From Acidobacteriota bacterium (GTDB lineage: Bacteria > Acidobacteriota > Terriglobia > Terriglobales > Acidobacteriaceae), in assembly GCA_003225595.1 (NCBI GenBank), contig QIAR01000232.1:1-9221 (forward strand): DNA of 9,221 nucleotides. Direction: 5' to 3'. Every line of letters begins with the position of its first letter. Positions within the stretch are counted from its first letter, which is position 1. Below the pieces are notes generated by a model. The model saw nothing but the letters and a program-made list of their open reading frames with translations. It made no database searches and had not been told where the DNA came from. Both the position numbers and the translations under genes were made by a program. Shown here in pieces: positions 1 to 6,286 of this stretch.

Positions 1-55
1 GCCCTCCCCCAGAACTGCTCAGCAGTAGATTAGGCTGCTTCGTCAAGCTCGTGAA

Positions 56-71
56 TAGCACGTGCGTGCTA
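56..71. repeat. Perfect 7-bp inverted repeat, operator-like
   Basis: TAGCACG (56-62) and CGTGCTA (65-71) are exact reverse complements separated by two bases. The short spacer suits a dimeric DNA-binding site better than an RNA hairpin. It lies about 330 bp upstream of the DUF4139 start, so a link to that gene is uncertain. It could instead serve a gene beyond the left edge. Confidence 0.35.
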
Positions 72-235
72 AAGGGAGTCACAGCACAGTGTGTCGCCGG
101 ATCGCTATGCCGCTTCCTTCCTTTTGCGTAAGCGTACGCCCGAGACCGCCCCGCCTGCTCTTTGTTCCGATGGGATTGTGAGCGCTATGGGGATATTACG
201 CCAACAATACCCGGCCAGCAGCTTCCGGTTGCGTC

Positions 236-260
236 CAGTCTTGGCACTTTGCCAGGACTG
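236..260 (+). repeat. Strong 11-bp stem-loop in the DUF4139 leader
   Basis: Bases 236-246 pair with 250-260 over eleven positions with one internal T-G wobble, leaving a three-base loop (CTT). The hairpin is about 140 bases before the ATG at 400. No T-run follows on either strand, so it is not a classical intrinsic terminator. It could be an RNA-stability or processing structure in the 5' leader, the end of an upstream transcript, or a protein-binding palindrome. The pairing is directly visible; the role is unknown. Confidence 0.5.
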
Positions 261-387
261 CCGTACTGTGCTCTAGGCAGCTCTAGCTACGATCTCCCTT
301 CACGGTGTCTAACCCTGCAGGCGTTTTTCCGCTGCAAAAACAGCAAATCTGCTCGTTCTTTACATCTGATCGAGTATCCCGATTGAA

Positions 388-395
388 AAAGGAGG
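388..395 (+). promoter_or_regulatory. Ribosome binding site of the DUF4139 gene
   Basis: AAAGGAGG is a near-perfect Shine-Dalgarno sequence four bases upstream of the ATG at 400. It fixes that start codon and suggests efficient translation. Confidence 0.8.
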
Positions 396-399
396 CGCC

Positions 400-2520
400 A
401 TGCGCTGGTGCAAAATCGCTGTTTGCGTCTTGGTAGCAGCGTCCCTGGCTGTCGGGCAATCTTCACGTGAGGCGAAGGATTCCGCCGAGCAACTGCCCGT
501 GACGCGAGTCATTCTTTACAAAAATGGAATCGGTTACTTTGAACATGCCGGACGCGTACGTGGCAGTCAGGATGTGAACATTGATTTCACCACGGCTCAG
601 CTGAATGACGTGCTGAAGTCCCTGACCGTACTCGATCTCGGGAAGGGTCGCATCACGGGGGTGAGCTACAACTCGACTGCCCCGCTGGAACGACGGTTGG
701 GATTATTGCGCCTGCCGGTCGGCGACAATCCCAGCGCAGCCGCCTTCCTTGGCGCGCTGCGAGGAGCCCGAGTCGAGGTGCGCAGCGGGACCGCGTCGGC
801 AATCGGACATCTCCTCAGCATTGACGAACGCGAATTGTCGGGCAAAGGCGACGAGAAGATCAAAGTGCAGCAGCTGTCGCTTATCACGGACACAGGTGAA
901 GTGCGCACGTTCGATCTGACTCCCGCAACCAGCGTGCGAATCACGGAAAAAGACCTAAACGAAGAAATCGGCAAGTACATGAAGCTGATAGCTTCGAGCC
1001 GCGATCAAGATGTGCGTCGCATGACTATCTCGACCGCGGGTGACGGAGATCGGGATATGCTGGTGAGCTATATCAGCGAGGTACCCGTGTGGAAGAGCAC
1101 TTACAGGATTGTCGTTCCGAGCGAGGGCAAGCCGCTGTTGCAGGGATGGGCGGTGGTGGATAACACGGTGGGAGAAGACTGGAAAAACATCCAATTGTCG
1201 CTGGTGGCGGGAGCACCTCAGACATTTGTCCAGGAACTGTCGCAGCCTTACTACACGCGCCGTGCCGTGGTGCCCCTGCCGGAAAACGTTATGCTCACGC
1301 CACAGACACATGAAGCGACTATGGAAGAAGCCCAAGTCATCAATGGACAATTGTCGCCCGCTCCATCTGCAACTCCGATTATGGGCGTCGTAGGCGGCGT
1401 TCCCGGGGGGCAGGTAGGAGGAGTTGTCGGAGGGATCGGAGCGGGTTCCGGCGGAGGCAGAGGCGGAGGAGTCTTCAGAGTCGGTGGTGGCGTTGCCTCC
1501 AAAGCAGCCGAGTCTATAGAAGCGGCTGGCACCACGGCTCGGGCCCAGGAGCTCGGCGACTTGTTCGAGTACAAACTCAAGGACCGCGTCACAATCCACA
1601 AGAACCAGTCGGCGCTAGTGCCAATTCTGCAGGCGCGCCTTGACGCAGAGAAGGTTTCTGTGTGGAATCCCGCTGAAAATCGCGCTCTCCGTGCTCTGTG
1701 GGTGGAAAACACCAGCGGTCTCACTCTGGACGGCGGCAGCTTCGACGTTCTGGAGGAGGATGCGTTTGCGGGAGAGGGCCTGATGGACCCGATCAAGCCC
1801 GGCGAGAAGCGGCTGCTATCGTATGCTGCCGATCTGGGGCTGTTGATAGATGCGAGGCAGGAGGACGAGCAACAGCGCGTGACTCGGATTGCAATTACGC
1901 GCGGCGCCATGTTCCAAAGCACTGAAGAACAGCAGCAGAAGGCATACACAATCCGTAATCGAGACAATTCGCCTCGGACCGTAATTGTCGAGCATCCAGT
2001 GCGGGAGGGTTGGAAGCTTGTGGATGGAGAGCAGCCAGCCGAGAGCACTGCCTCTTATCACCGCTTCCGCGTTACCGTGGAACCAAAGAAAACGGCCAAG
2101 CTGATTGTGAAGGAATACCATCCTCTGCTCAACCGCTACGAACTCGCCAACATGACTCACGATCAGATCACCTATTTCCTTTCGCAGAAAACAATCAATC
2201 CGCAGGTGGAGCACGCGTTACGCCGGGTCGCGTCCGCAAAAAACAACATTGCGGCCCTCGATACCCAAATTGCCGCCCGTAAGGGGCAGATGTCGTCGAT
2301 CGCAGAGGACCAGCTACGTGTGCGCGAGAATATGAAGGCACTGAAAGGAAGTGCGCAGGAGAAAGCGCTGGTCGAGAGGTATGCCCGGGAACTGAACGAA
2401 CAGGAAGACAGGGTTCAGGCTCTGCAGCGGGAAATGTCAGACTTGCGCCAGAAGAGAGAAGCCGCCCAGAAAACCATGGACGATATGATCGAAGGTATGA
2501 CCTTGGAGGCGAGGCTCTAG
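400..2520 (+). CDS. Exported DUF4139 domain protein with Gly-rich insert and C-terminal coiled coil
   Basis: This is a 706-residue secreted or periplasmic protein. Residues 1-20 form a signal peptide: Arg/Lys near the N-terminus, a hydrophobic core, and a likely cleavage near LAVGQ/SS. Residues 32-110 contain the opening seen in DUF4139-type proteins, with 'VILYKNGIGYFEH' and a predicted beta-rich region. The central beta-rich part (about 215-275) carries 'VPVWKSTYRI' and 'GWAVVDNTVGEDW', which I associate with the DUF4139 core, and it resumes at 385-575. Between them, about residues 329-364 are almost only Gly, Val, Ala and Arg, a low-complexity linker. Residues 600-698 are charged and heptad-like, consistent with a coiled coil. 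The molecular function of the family is not established. The gene appears monocistronic and converges on the next gene. Coding status is very secure; the family name rests on recognition, not on a search. Confidence 0.85.
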   Translation: MRWCKIAVCVLVAASLAVGQSSREAKDSAEQLPVTRVILYKNGIGYFEHAGRVRGSQDVNIDFTTAQLNDVLKSLTVLDLGKGRITGVSYNSTAPLERRLGLLRLPVGDNPSAAAFLGALRGARVEVRSGTASAIGHLLSIDERELSGKGDEKIKVQQLSLITDTGEVRTFDLTPATSVRITEKDLNEEIGKYMKLIASSRDQDVRRMTISTAGDGDRDMLVSYISEVPVWKSTYRIVVPSEGKPLLQGWAVVDNTVGEDWKNIQLSLVAGAPQTFVQELSQPYYTRRAVVPLPENVMLTPQTHEATMEEAQVINGQLSPAPSATPIMGVVGGVPGGQVGGVVGGIGAGSGGGRGGGVFRVGGGVASKAAESIEAAGTTARAQELGDLFEYKLKDRVTIHKNQSALVPILQARLDAEKVSVWNPAENRALRALWVENTSGLTLDGGSFDVLEEDAFAGEGLMDPIKPGEKRLLSYAADLGLLIDARQEDEQQRVTRIAITRGAMFQSTEEQQQKAYTIRNRDNSPRTVIVEHPVREGWKLVDGEQPAESTASYHRFRVTVEPKKTAKLIVKEYHPLLNRYELANMTHDQITYFLSQKTINPQVEHALRRVASAKNNIAALDTQIAARKGQMSSIAEDQLRVRENMKALKGSAQEKALVERYARELNEQEDRVQALQREMSDLRQKREAAQKTMDDMIEGMTLEARL

Positions 2521-2590
2521 CTTTCGAGGACGCAATCACCGAGCAATGCAAAGCGCCGCGATCGCATTGCCGGGACGCGGCTGCCTGGTA

Positions 2591-2610
2591 TCGCGTTGTT
2601 GTAAACGCGA
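2591..2610. terminator. Candidate transcription terminator hairpin (7-bp stem)
   Basis: TCGCGTT and AACGCGA form a perfect GC-rich stem with a 6-base loop, 70 bases after the DUF4139 stop codon. The only T-run downstream on the plus strand is short and about 20 bases away. Termination, if any, may be weak or Rho-assisted. Confidence 0.35.
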
Positions 2611-2746
2611 CACGACCTACCGCCATCTTTTCCAAAAACGTCTCCGCAGCAGCTTTGATTCTCAAGGCTCGCGTCCAGTGTCTTGGAGTTTCCAGAAAGA
2701 CTTGGTTTTGGAAGGCAGTGGGGGTTGTTGTATTTCAACAGTTGTG

Positions 2747-2764
2747 CGGAGGGCCTGCTCTCCG
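2747..2764. terminator. Candidate terminator hairpin between convergent genes
   Basis: CGGAGGGC (2747-2754) and GCTCTCCG (2757-2764) pair on the plus strand with one G-U wobble. On the minus strand the same position becomes an A-C mismatch. It lies 30 bases past the stop codon of the minus-strand membrane protein. No clear T-run follows on either side. Confidence 0.25.
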
Positions 2765-2793
2765 TGATCTTGAAATGAGAAGTCTGAGGATGC

Positions 2794-3768
2794 TTATCCT
2801 TGCGCGTGCTCGCCATTGGGGCGAGTGCTCACAATTAGGATTACGAGCCCGACGAGGCCGAGGAATGCAGTTCCGCAAAGTACCAGGAAACCCTGCACCG
2901 CAATACCTTCGTTGTACATCGGATGTACCTCGACTTTGAGGTGGGGATTGCACTGAGCCAAGCGGCTGCCATCTGCGAGTATGGACACAGCAAGTTTGTA
3001 TCGTTGCCCTTTAACGCTCTCAAAACTGCCGATTTCTCGCCCGATCTTGTCGTTCATGAAATCGCCGCCCTTGTTTTCGTCCGATGAGCCTTGCGTGATC
3101 CCCTTCCCTTCGCTAGTTAGAACCCACGTTGCTTTGACCACGGAGGGGACATTGCTGCATGGCTGGTACGGCGGGGTATTGACCCCGAGTAAACAAACAA
3201 GTTCGTCGAATGAGAGTTTTTTGTCTACTTCGACCTCAATCGTGTATGTCTGCTCCAGGTTTACCTTGAACTCGCGCGTGTACTCGCGGCCAGGTGACAA
3301 GGAAACAGGAAGATCCATCGGAACCGAGGTTCGAGTTTCAACCCAGAGCATCCAGCCTCCAAAGAACATGAGGCCAGCCAGTAGTATGCCGACACCCACG
3401 CGAGCCATTCGCGGAGCGCCGGTGGCACGTCGAGCCAAGCGATAGCGTCTTCGCAAGACCGGAATCAGTACGAACCACTGAATGTATCCCGTAGCGAAAC
3501 CAATCGCCCATTCCAGTGCAAAGTCCGCAAACGAGCCCAGCGTCGGTGTCGAGAGTCGAAGGCGCGCTAATAAAACATCGATGCCTATGGAGGCGAGACG
3601 TACAAGAATGGAGGCAGGAAGAGCGACTACGGTCATCCACCAACTGAACGATGCCGCCGCATTCTCGCGACCTGCGACACCCACACCATAAAACAGAAGA
3701 CAGCAAGCGAGCACAGCAAGGGTCACTCCTAACCAAACAAGTCGCCAGATTACCGTAGACCGAAGCAT
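2794..3768 (-). CDS. Unrecognised five-helix membrane protein with an extracytoplasmic domain
   Basis: I do not recognise the family. From the chosen ATG the protein has 324 residues. Four hydrophobic segments lie at about 8-32, 43-67, 82-105 and 124-144. A soluble, probably extracytoplasmic domain follows (145-287), and a last helix at 288-313 ends in a short polar tail. The soluble domain looks beta-rich ('EFKVNLEQTYTIEVEVDKK') and has three cysteines (C192, C204, C273) that could form a disulfide. Helix 3 is followed by an Arg-rich cytoplasmic loop (RRRYRLARR). The start is uncertain. The frame continues upstream to ATGs at 3792 and 3822 and a TTG at 3852, and none has a strong ribosome binding site. 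I chose 3768 because the first helix begins almost at once. The gene converges on the DUF4139 gene. Confidence 0.7.
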   Translation of the reverse strand: MLRSTVIWRLVWLGVTLAVLACCLLFYGVGVAGRENAAASFSWWMTVVALPASILVRLASIGIDVLLARLRLSTPTLGSFADFALEWAIGFATGYIQWFVLIPVLRRRYRLARRATGAPRMARVGVGILLAGLMFFGGWMLWVETRTSVPMDLPVSLSPGREYTREFKVNLEQTYTIEVEVDKKLSFDELVCLLGVNTPPYQPCSNVPSVVKATWVLTSEGKGITQGSSDENKGGDFMNDKIGREIGSFESVKGQRYKLAVSILADGSRLAQCNPHLKVEVHPMYNEGIAVQGFLVLCGTAFLGLVGLVILIVSTRPNGEHAQG

Positions 3769-4019
3769 AAGCGTGGGACCCTGAAAGCACATCTTAGGCC
3801 GATGTGTCCTGACAGGGCACATTACGTCGGTTCCACCCGCTCGTTCTACCAATCAGTGGGGCTGTCTGGAAAGGCTGCTCGAACGCTGAACGCGGTTTAC
3901 GGTCATAAAGTCTTAAACGGGCCGCTTTCACTCAGAACCGCGTTGTTGGTGAAATCGCGATTTTGCGACAGGTACAAGAGGGTAAACCTCGCCGGAGTGG
4001 CGGGCCGCAGACTACAGTG
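3769..4019. other. Intergenic region containing repeat copy A and a 12-bp palindrome
   Basis: This spacer lies between two minus-strand genes. It contains one copy of the ~25-bp repeat (3915-3940), a partly matching segment in inverted orientation just after it (3941-3965), and the perfect palindrome AAATCGCGATTT (3952-3963). I see no convincing gene. If the upstream membrane protein starts at 3822, its first codons lie here too. Confidence 0.4.
3915..3940 (-). repeat. Dispersed ~25-bp repeat, copy A
   Basis: The last 15 bases (3926-3940, TTTCACTCAGAACCG) are identical to 4521-4535. The similarity extends leftward through AAACGGGCCG here against AAACAGGCG there, with two substitutions and one indel. 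A 15-base exact match is unlikely by chance in a window of this size. The identity of the element is unknown. Confidence 0.55.
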
Positions 4020-4313
4020 TTAGCTTATTCGCGACCGTCGTCCATCTATCCAACTTCCGAGAAACCACCACCAGAGCGTTCCAGAGACGCCCCATAGAGC
4101 CGCGGTGTAGGGGGACCGCTCGTCCGAAGTAAACATCATTCCGAAGAAGAACGCAGAGAAGGGGAAATCAGCCAAGAATATGACTGCAAACGGAAAGCGC
4201 GACGGGCCATCCAGTAATGGTTGTGGCTGAATCCAAAACAGGACCCAAGTTAGGACGAAGGCGCAACTATGCAACAGCGGTGCGGCCACCCGTGCCCGGC
4301 TCAAATGAAGCAT
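4020..4313 (-). CDS. Small hypothetical membrane protein, three predicted helices
   Basis: This 97-residue hydrophobic protein has predicted helices at about 12-29, 38-61 and 68-88, the last unusually rich in tryptophan ('LWWWFLGSWID'). It ends in a short basic tail (GRRSRIS). I do not recognise the family; the size and three-helix pattern are common in uncharacterised bacterial inner-membrane proteins. The ATG at 4313 is the first possible start, because an in-frame TAA sits four codons upstream. A GGGAGG sequence lies upstream but about 15 bases away, longer than ideal, which lowers confidence slightly. The gene sits between the two copies of the ~25-bp repeat (3915-3940 and 4511-4535) and next to an IS66 remnant. 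It may be a passenger or a survivor of rearrangement. Confidence 0.6.
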   Translation of the reverse strand: MLHLSRARVAAPLLHSCAFVLTWVLFWIQPQPLLDGPSRFPFAVIFLADFPFSAFFFGMMFTSDERSPYTAALWGVSGTLWWWFLGSWIDGRRSRIS

Positions 4314-4570
4314 TCGTGAATGTTAGCACCTCCCCGCTGGAGTGTCGGGCAGGTCGCGTAGTGAGTGACATCGCGACCTTACGCCAACGATGAAGGACGG
4401 AATAATCGCGCGCTCTCTACTCTGAAGGCTGGCCCACGCTCCGTGGAATTGCAGACGGTGCAGGGCCGGAGTTGTAGCGGCCTCTTCGTGACACGGTGGG
4501 TAGCTGGCGAAAACAGGCGATTTCACTCAGAACCGTGGCCAGGAACCGCTTTGATCTTTGAACCGGCGTC
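4314..4570. other. Intergenic region with repeat copy B, 3' of the IS66 remnant
   Basis: The stretch downstream of the transposase remnant carries repeat copy B (4511-4535). Short open frames exist on both strands but have no ribosome binding site and no familiar protein pattern. I did not find a clear IS66 right-end inverted repeat here. It may include degraded mobile-element DNA. Confidence 0.4.
4511..4535 (-). repeat. Dispersed ~25-bp repeat, copy B
   Basis: This is the second copy of the repeat at 3915-3940, in the same orientation, with 15 identical bases at 4521-4535. It lies 36 bases downstream of the stop codon of the truncated transposase, so it could be part of the old IS66 end or an independent element. 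Confidence 0.55.
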
Positions 4571-5149
4571 TCACAAAGCGGGGCGGGGTTCCCCATCGGT
4601 GTCAAGGTTCCAAGGCAACAACGCGCCGATGCGATTGACGGGGTGATCGGCGATTCGGGACAGCACCATTCGCAAGTAGGCTTCTGGATCACTATCGTTC
4701 AGCTTTGCTGTTCCTATCAAGCTATAGATCGCAGCCGCTCGCTCACCTCCGGTGTCCGACCCAGCAAATAAATAGTTCTTACGGCCGAGAGCAACCGCTC
4801 GTAGAGCGCGCTCCGCAGCATTATTGTCGATCTCCAAACGACCATCATCGCAGTAGCGCGTCGGCGCTTCCCATAGTCCGAGCGCATAGCGAATTGCCGC
4901 CGTCGTGTCCGACTTCCGGGAGAGCTTCAAAAGCATCGTCTCGAACCATTGGCACAGAGATTCAAGCAGCGGCCTGGCTCGTTGGTTGCGAACTTCTCGG
5001 CGCTCATCGGGCGGCCGGCCGCGTATGTCCTTCTCGATCCCGTACAGGGCAGCGATTCGTTGAAGGGCCTCACTCGCTACGGGCGAAGCGTGCGCCTGTT
5101 GCAAATCATAAAACTTGCGCCGCACATTGGAAGCAAAGAACCAGGACAC
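4571..5149 (-). pseudogene. IS66-family transposase, C-terminal fragment (N-terminal part missing)
   Basis: The 192 codons match the C-terminal part of the IS66 TnpC DDE transposase. 'VRRKFYDL' near residues 9-16 is the familiar motif just after the second catalytic Asp region. 'LEIDNNAAERALR' (105-117) carries the catalytic Glu at 113. 'GRKNYLFAGSDTGGERAA' and 'IYSLIGTAKLN' follow, and the protein ends with 'RIADHPVNRIGALLPWNL', typical of the IS66 C-terminal region. Full-length IS66 transposases have roughly 500 residues, so about 300 are missing, including the zinc-finger region and the first catalytic acidic residues. Upstream of residue 8 the homology stops and an in-frame TAA occurs two codons before the GTG. 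No tnpA or tnpB partner genes are visible. The GTG is simply the first open codon and is unlikely to be a used start. This is an inactive remnant. Confidence 0.9.
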
Positions 5150-5257
5150 CGCTTAGCAGTTGCATTGACCGTGGCATAACTCTGTTCCTAAACCACCAAC
5201 TCGACTCCACCACCTTTGTGTGGAGGAAGGGCGGTGCCCGAATGAGTTTGGGGGGAT

Positions 5258-5374
5258 TTACGCCGAAGGCTGCCCAGAGCTGTTTCTAAAGCTGAGCCGA
5301 ATTTCCGGCGCACGTTTTTGCGCGAAGAAGAGGCGTTTTATTTCTTCGACCCACAGACTGTCAAGCTGCGGCAT
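5258..5374 (-). CDS. Possible 38-residue small protein
   Basis: This is a short ORF starting at an ATG preceded by GGAGGAGA, a strong ribosome-binding sequence with tight spacing of about three bases. On the same strand a perfect TATAAT lies 84 bases upstream (plus-strand 5458-5463), but I see no matching -35 hexamer. The product is charged and mixed in character (starting MPQLDSLWVEEIKRLFF) and I recognise no family. The frame stays open upstream to another ATG at 5446 that lacks a ribosome binding site. The region next to it is mobile-element debris, so this may be fortuitous. Confidence 0.25.
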   Translation of the reverse strand: MPQLDSLWVEEIKRLFFAQKRAPEIRLSFRNSSGQPSA

Positions 5375-5539
5375 TCTCCTCCGGAGTAACGCACCGATTC
5401 TAGTTGGCCTGCCCCAATAAACTCTGCACCACTGAAAGAGGCGCATAGACAGATACGATTATATTCGGATTTTCTAATTGCCCATCGATTCCACCAGGCT
5501 TAGATGAGGCTCCATAACTTCGTGCGCAGGCCTTCTTTC

Positions 5540-5558
5540 TGGCGGATCAACGCCGCCA
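5540..5558. terminator. Hairpin downstream of the PilZ gene, possible terminator
   Basis: TGGCGG (5540-5545) and CCGCCA (5553-5558) form a 6-bp GC-rich stem with a 7-base loop, 37 bases past the PilZ stop codon on the minus strand. No T-run follows in the direction of that transcript, so intrinsic termination is doubtful. Confidence 0.25.
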
Positions 5559-5594
5559 TGTCGATGGCTCTCATGAAGCGGATACGCCTTAGCC

Positions 5595-5906
5595 TCAAAA
5601 CAAGAATTCGTGCGATTCCGTCCGCACCGCCGCGCCGAATAATCCGGCAGTCACTTCTTCGACTCGCACCACCTTGCCCCTGTAGTGTACTTGCACTTCA
5701 CGAAGCGCAACATGCTCAAGCGGCAGCTGCGTAGTGAACGCGATGTCCGCACCCACGGCTAATTTCGAATGCGTGTAGAAAAACATTCCGTCGGCACTCA
5801 TGTCGCGTGCGAGAGCTTCGGGTTCACCAGCGGAGGACTCCAGCCAGACAGGCACCGACAGCGCAAATCGCGGGGCTGTACGCCTTTCGCTTTCAATTTC
5901 AGGCAC
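5595..5906 (-). CDS. PilZ domain protein, probable c-di-GMP receptor
   Basis: This 103-residue protein consists of a single PilZ domain. PilZ domains bind the second messenger cyclic di-GMP and pass the signal to motility, exopolysaccharide or other partners. Both binding motifs are visible: R9-x3-R13 in 'RRTAPR', and D35-x-S37-x-x-G40 in 'DMSADGMFF'. The rest shows the alternating hydrophobic pattern of the six-stranded barrel, including 'VHYRGKVVRVEE' and 'GLFGAAVR'. Length is typical of single-domain members. The start is the GTG at 5906, just before the RxxxR arm; no strong ribosome binding site precedes it. The gene lies 380 bp downstream of the kinase gene on the same strand, too far to assume an operon. 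No diguanylate cyclase or phosphodiesterase is in the window, so the partner is unknown. Confidence 0.85.
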   Translation of the reverse strand: MPEIESERRTAPRFALSVPVWLESSAGEPEALARDMSADGMFFYTHSKLAVGADIAFTTQLPLEHVALREVQVHYRGKVVRVEEVTAGLFGAAVRTESHEFLF

Positions 5907-6286
5907 TTTGGTTCTCGCAGACTTAGGCTTTTGTGGGGCGGACGCAATCTACTCTCGCCAGGGAGTTGGGGTCAATTGTGCGGATTTTGTGCAACTCTCG
6001 CCATCGTGACGCCGACACTCCGTGCATCCCCACCTTCGTACAGATGTCCCGAAGCGCAAAACCTAAGGACAGCTTTTAGCATCAGCAGCCGCGGCTCGAC
6101 ATTTCATTCTATTTTCTAATCGACATGACCGAACGTCTGTCCCTTGCTCGTCCGCCATGTGTCACTCCGGAATCTGCCTCTCGCGAGTGAGTCGCGGGTG
6201 ATGAGGCGCGGCGTCCGCACTACGAAGGCTGCTTCCTGCCGAATGTTCGTTGACCTGCGACGCAGCAGCACTAGTAGTGGGCGTGC
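5907..6286. other. Intergenic region between the histidine kinase and PilZ genes
   Basis: I see no secure gene in these 380 bases. On the minus strand a 31-codon ORF at 6063-6158 has GGAG six bases before its ATG, but it is too short and unfamiliar to call. CGCGA/TCGCG (6182-6196) forms a 5-bp hairpin about 90 bases after the kinase stop. A TAGAAT hexamer on the minus strand near 6113 could be a -10 element for the PilZ gene, but no good -35 accompanies it. Confidence 0.4.

Larger units (their letters stand above)
1..399. other. Non-coding leader upstream of the DUF4139 gene
   Basis: I see no convincing gene here. The short open frames lack ribosome binding sites and their translations resemble no protein I know. 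The stretch holds a 7-bp inverted repeat at 56-71, a strong 11-bp hairpin at 236-260, a weaker 5-bp hairpin at 14-26 and a GTTTTT/AAAAAC inverted repeat at 323-341. It ends in the ribosome binding site of the next gene. No promoter matching TTGACA/TATAAT at good spacing was found, although TTTACA occurs near 359-364. The left edge may belong to the 3' flank of a gene outside the window. Confidence 0.5.
2521..2793. other. Convergent intergenic region with several hairpins
   Basis: This region lies between two convergent genes. It holds four inverted repeats: GCAATGC/GCATTGC (2543-2570, 14-base loop), TCGCGTT/AACGCGA (2591-2610, 6-base loop), a 5-bp stem at 2726-2740 and an 8-bp palindrome-like stem at 2747-2764. 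None has a textbook T-tract, but together they probably end both transcripts. I see no gene here. Confidence 0.5.
5150..5594. other. Gap between the IS66 remnant and the PilZ gene
   Basis: No recognisable gene lies here. Visible items are a 6-bp hairpin CTCCAC/GTGGAG (5205-5225), a possible 38-codon ORF on the minus strand (5258-5374), a TATAAT hexamer on the minus strand (plus-strand 5458-5463), and a hairpin downstream of the PilZ gene (5540-5558). The part next to 5150 may once have held the rest of the IS66 element, but no transposase-like translation is visible. Confidence 0.4.

Noticed and set aside
955..2048. Long antisense open frames of about 200-265 codons opposite the DUF4139 gene
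   Set aside because: They overlap a well-supported gene, have no ribosome binding sites and give Cys/Pro/Ser-rich translations typical of antisense shadows in GC-rich DNA.
3769..3852. Longer N-terminus for the five-helix membrane protein (starts at 3792, 3822 or TTG 3852)
   Set aside because: No strong ribosome binding site supports them, and the first membrane helix follows directly after the ATG at 3768. They remain possible.
3952..3963. AAATCGCGATTT palindrome considered alone as an operator
   Set aside because: A 12-base palindrome is expected a couple of times in a window this long. It is kept only as part of the repeat cluster around it.
4365..4692. Open frames on both strands between the small membrane gene and the IS66 remnant
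   Set aside because: They lack ribosome binding sites and recognisable motifs, and several run through the transposase tail in the wrong frame.
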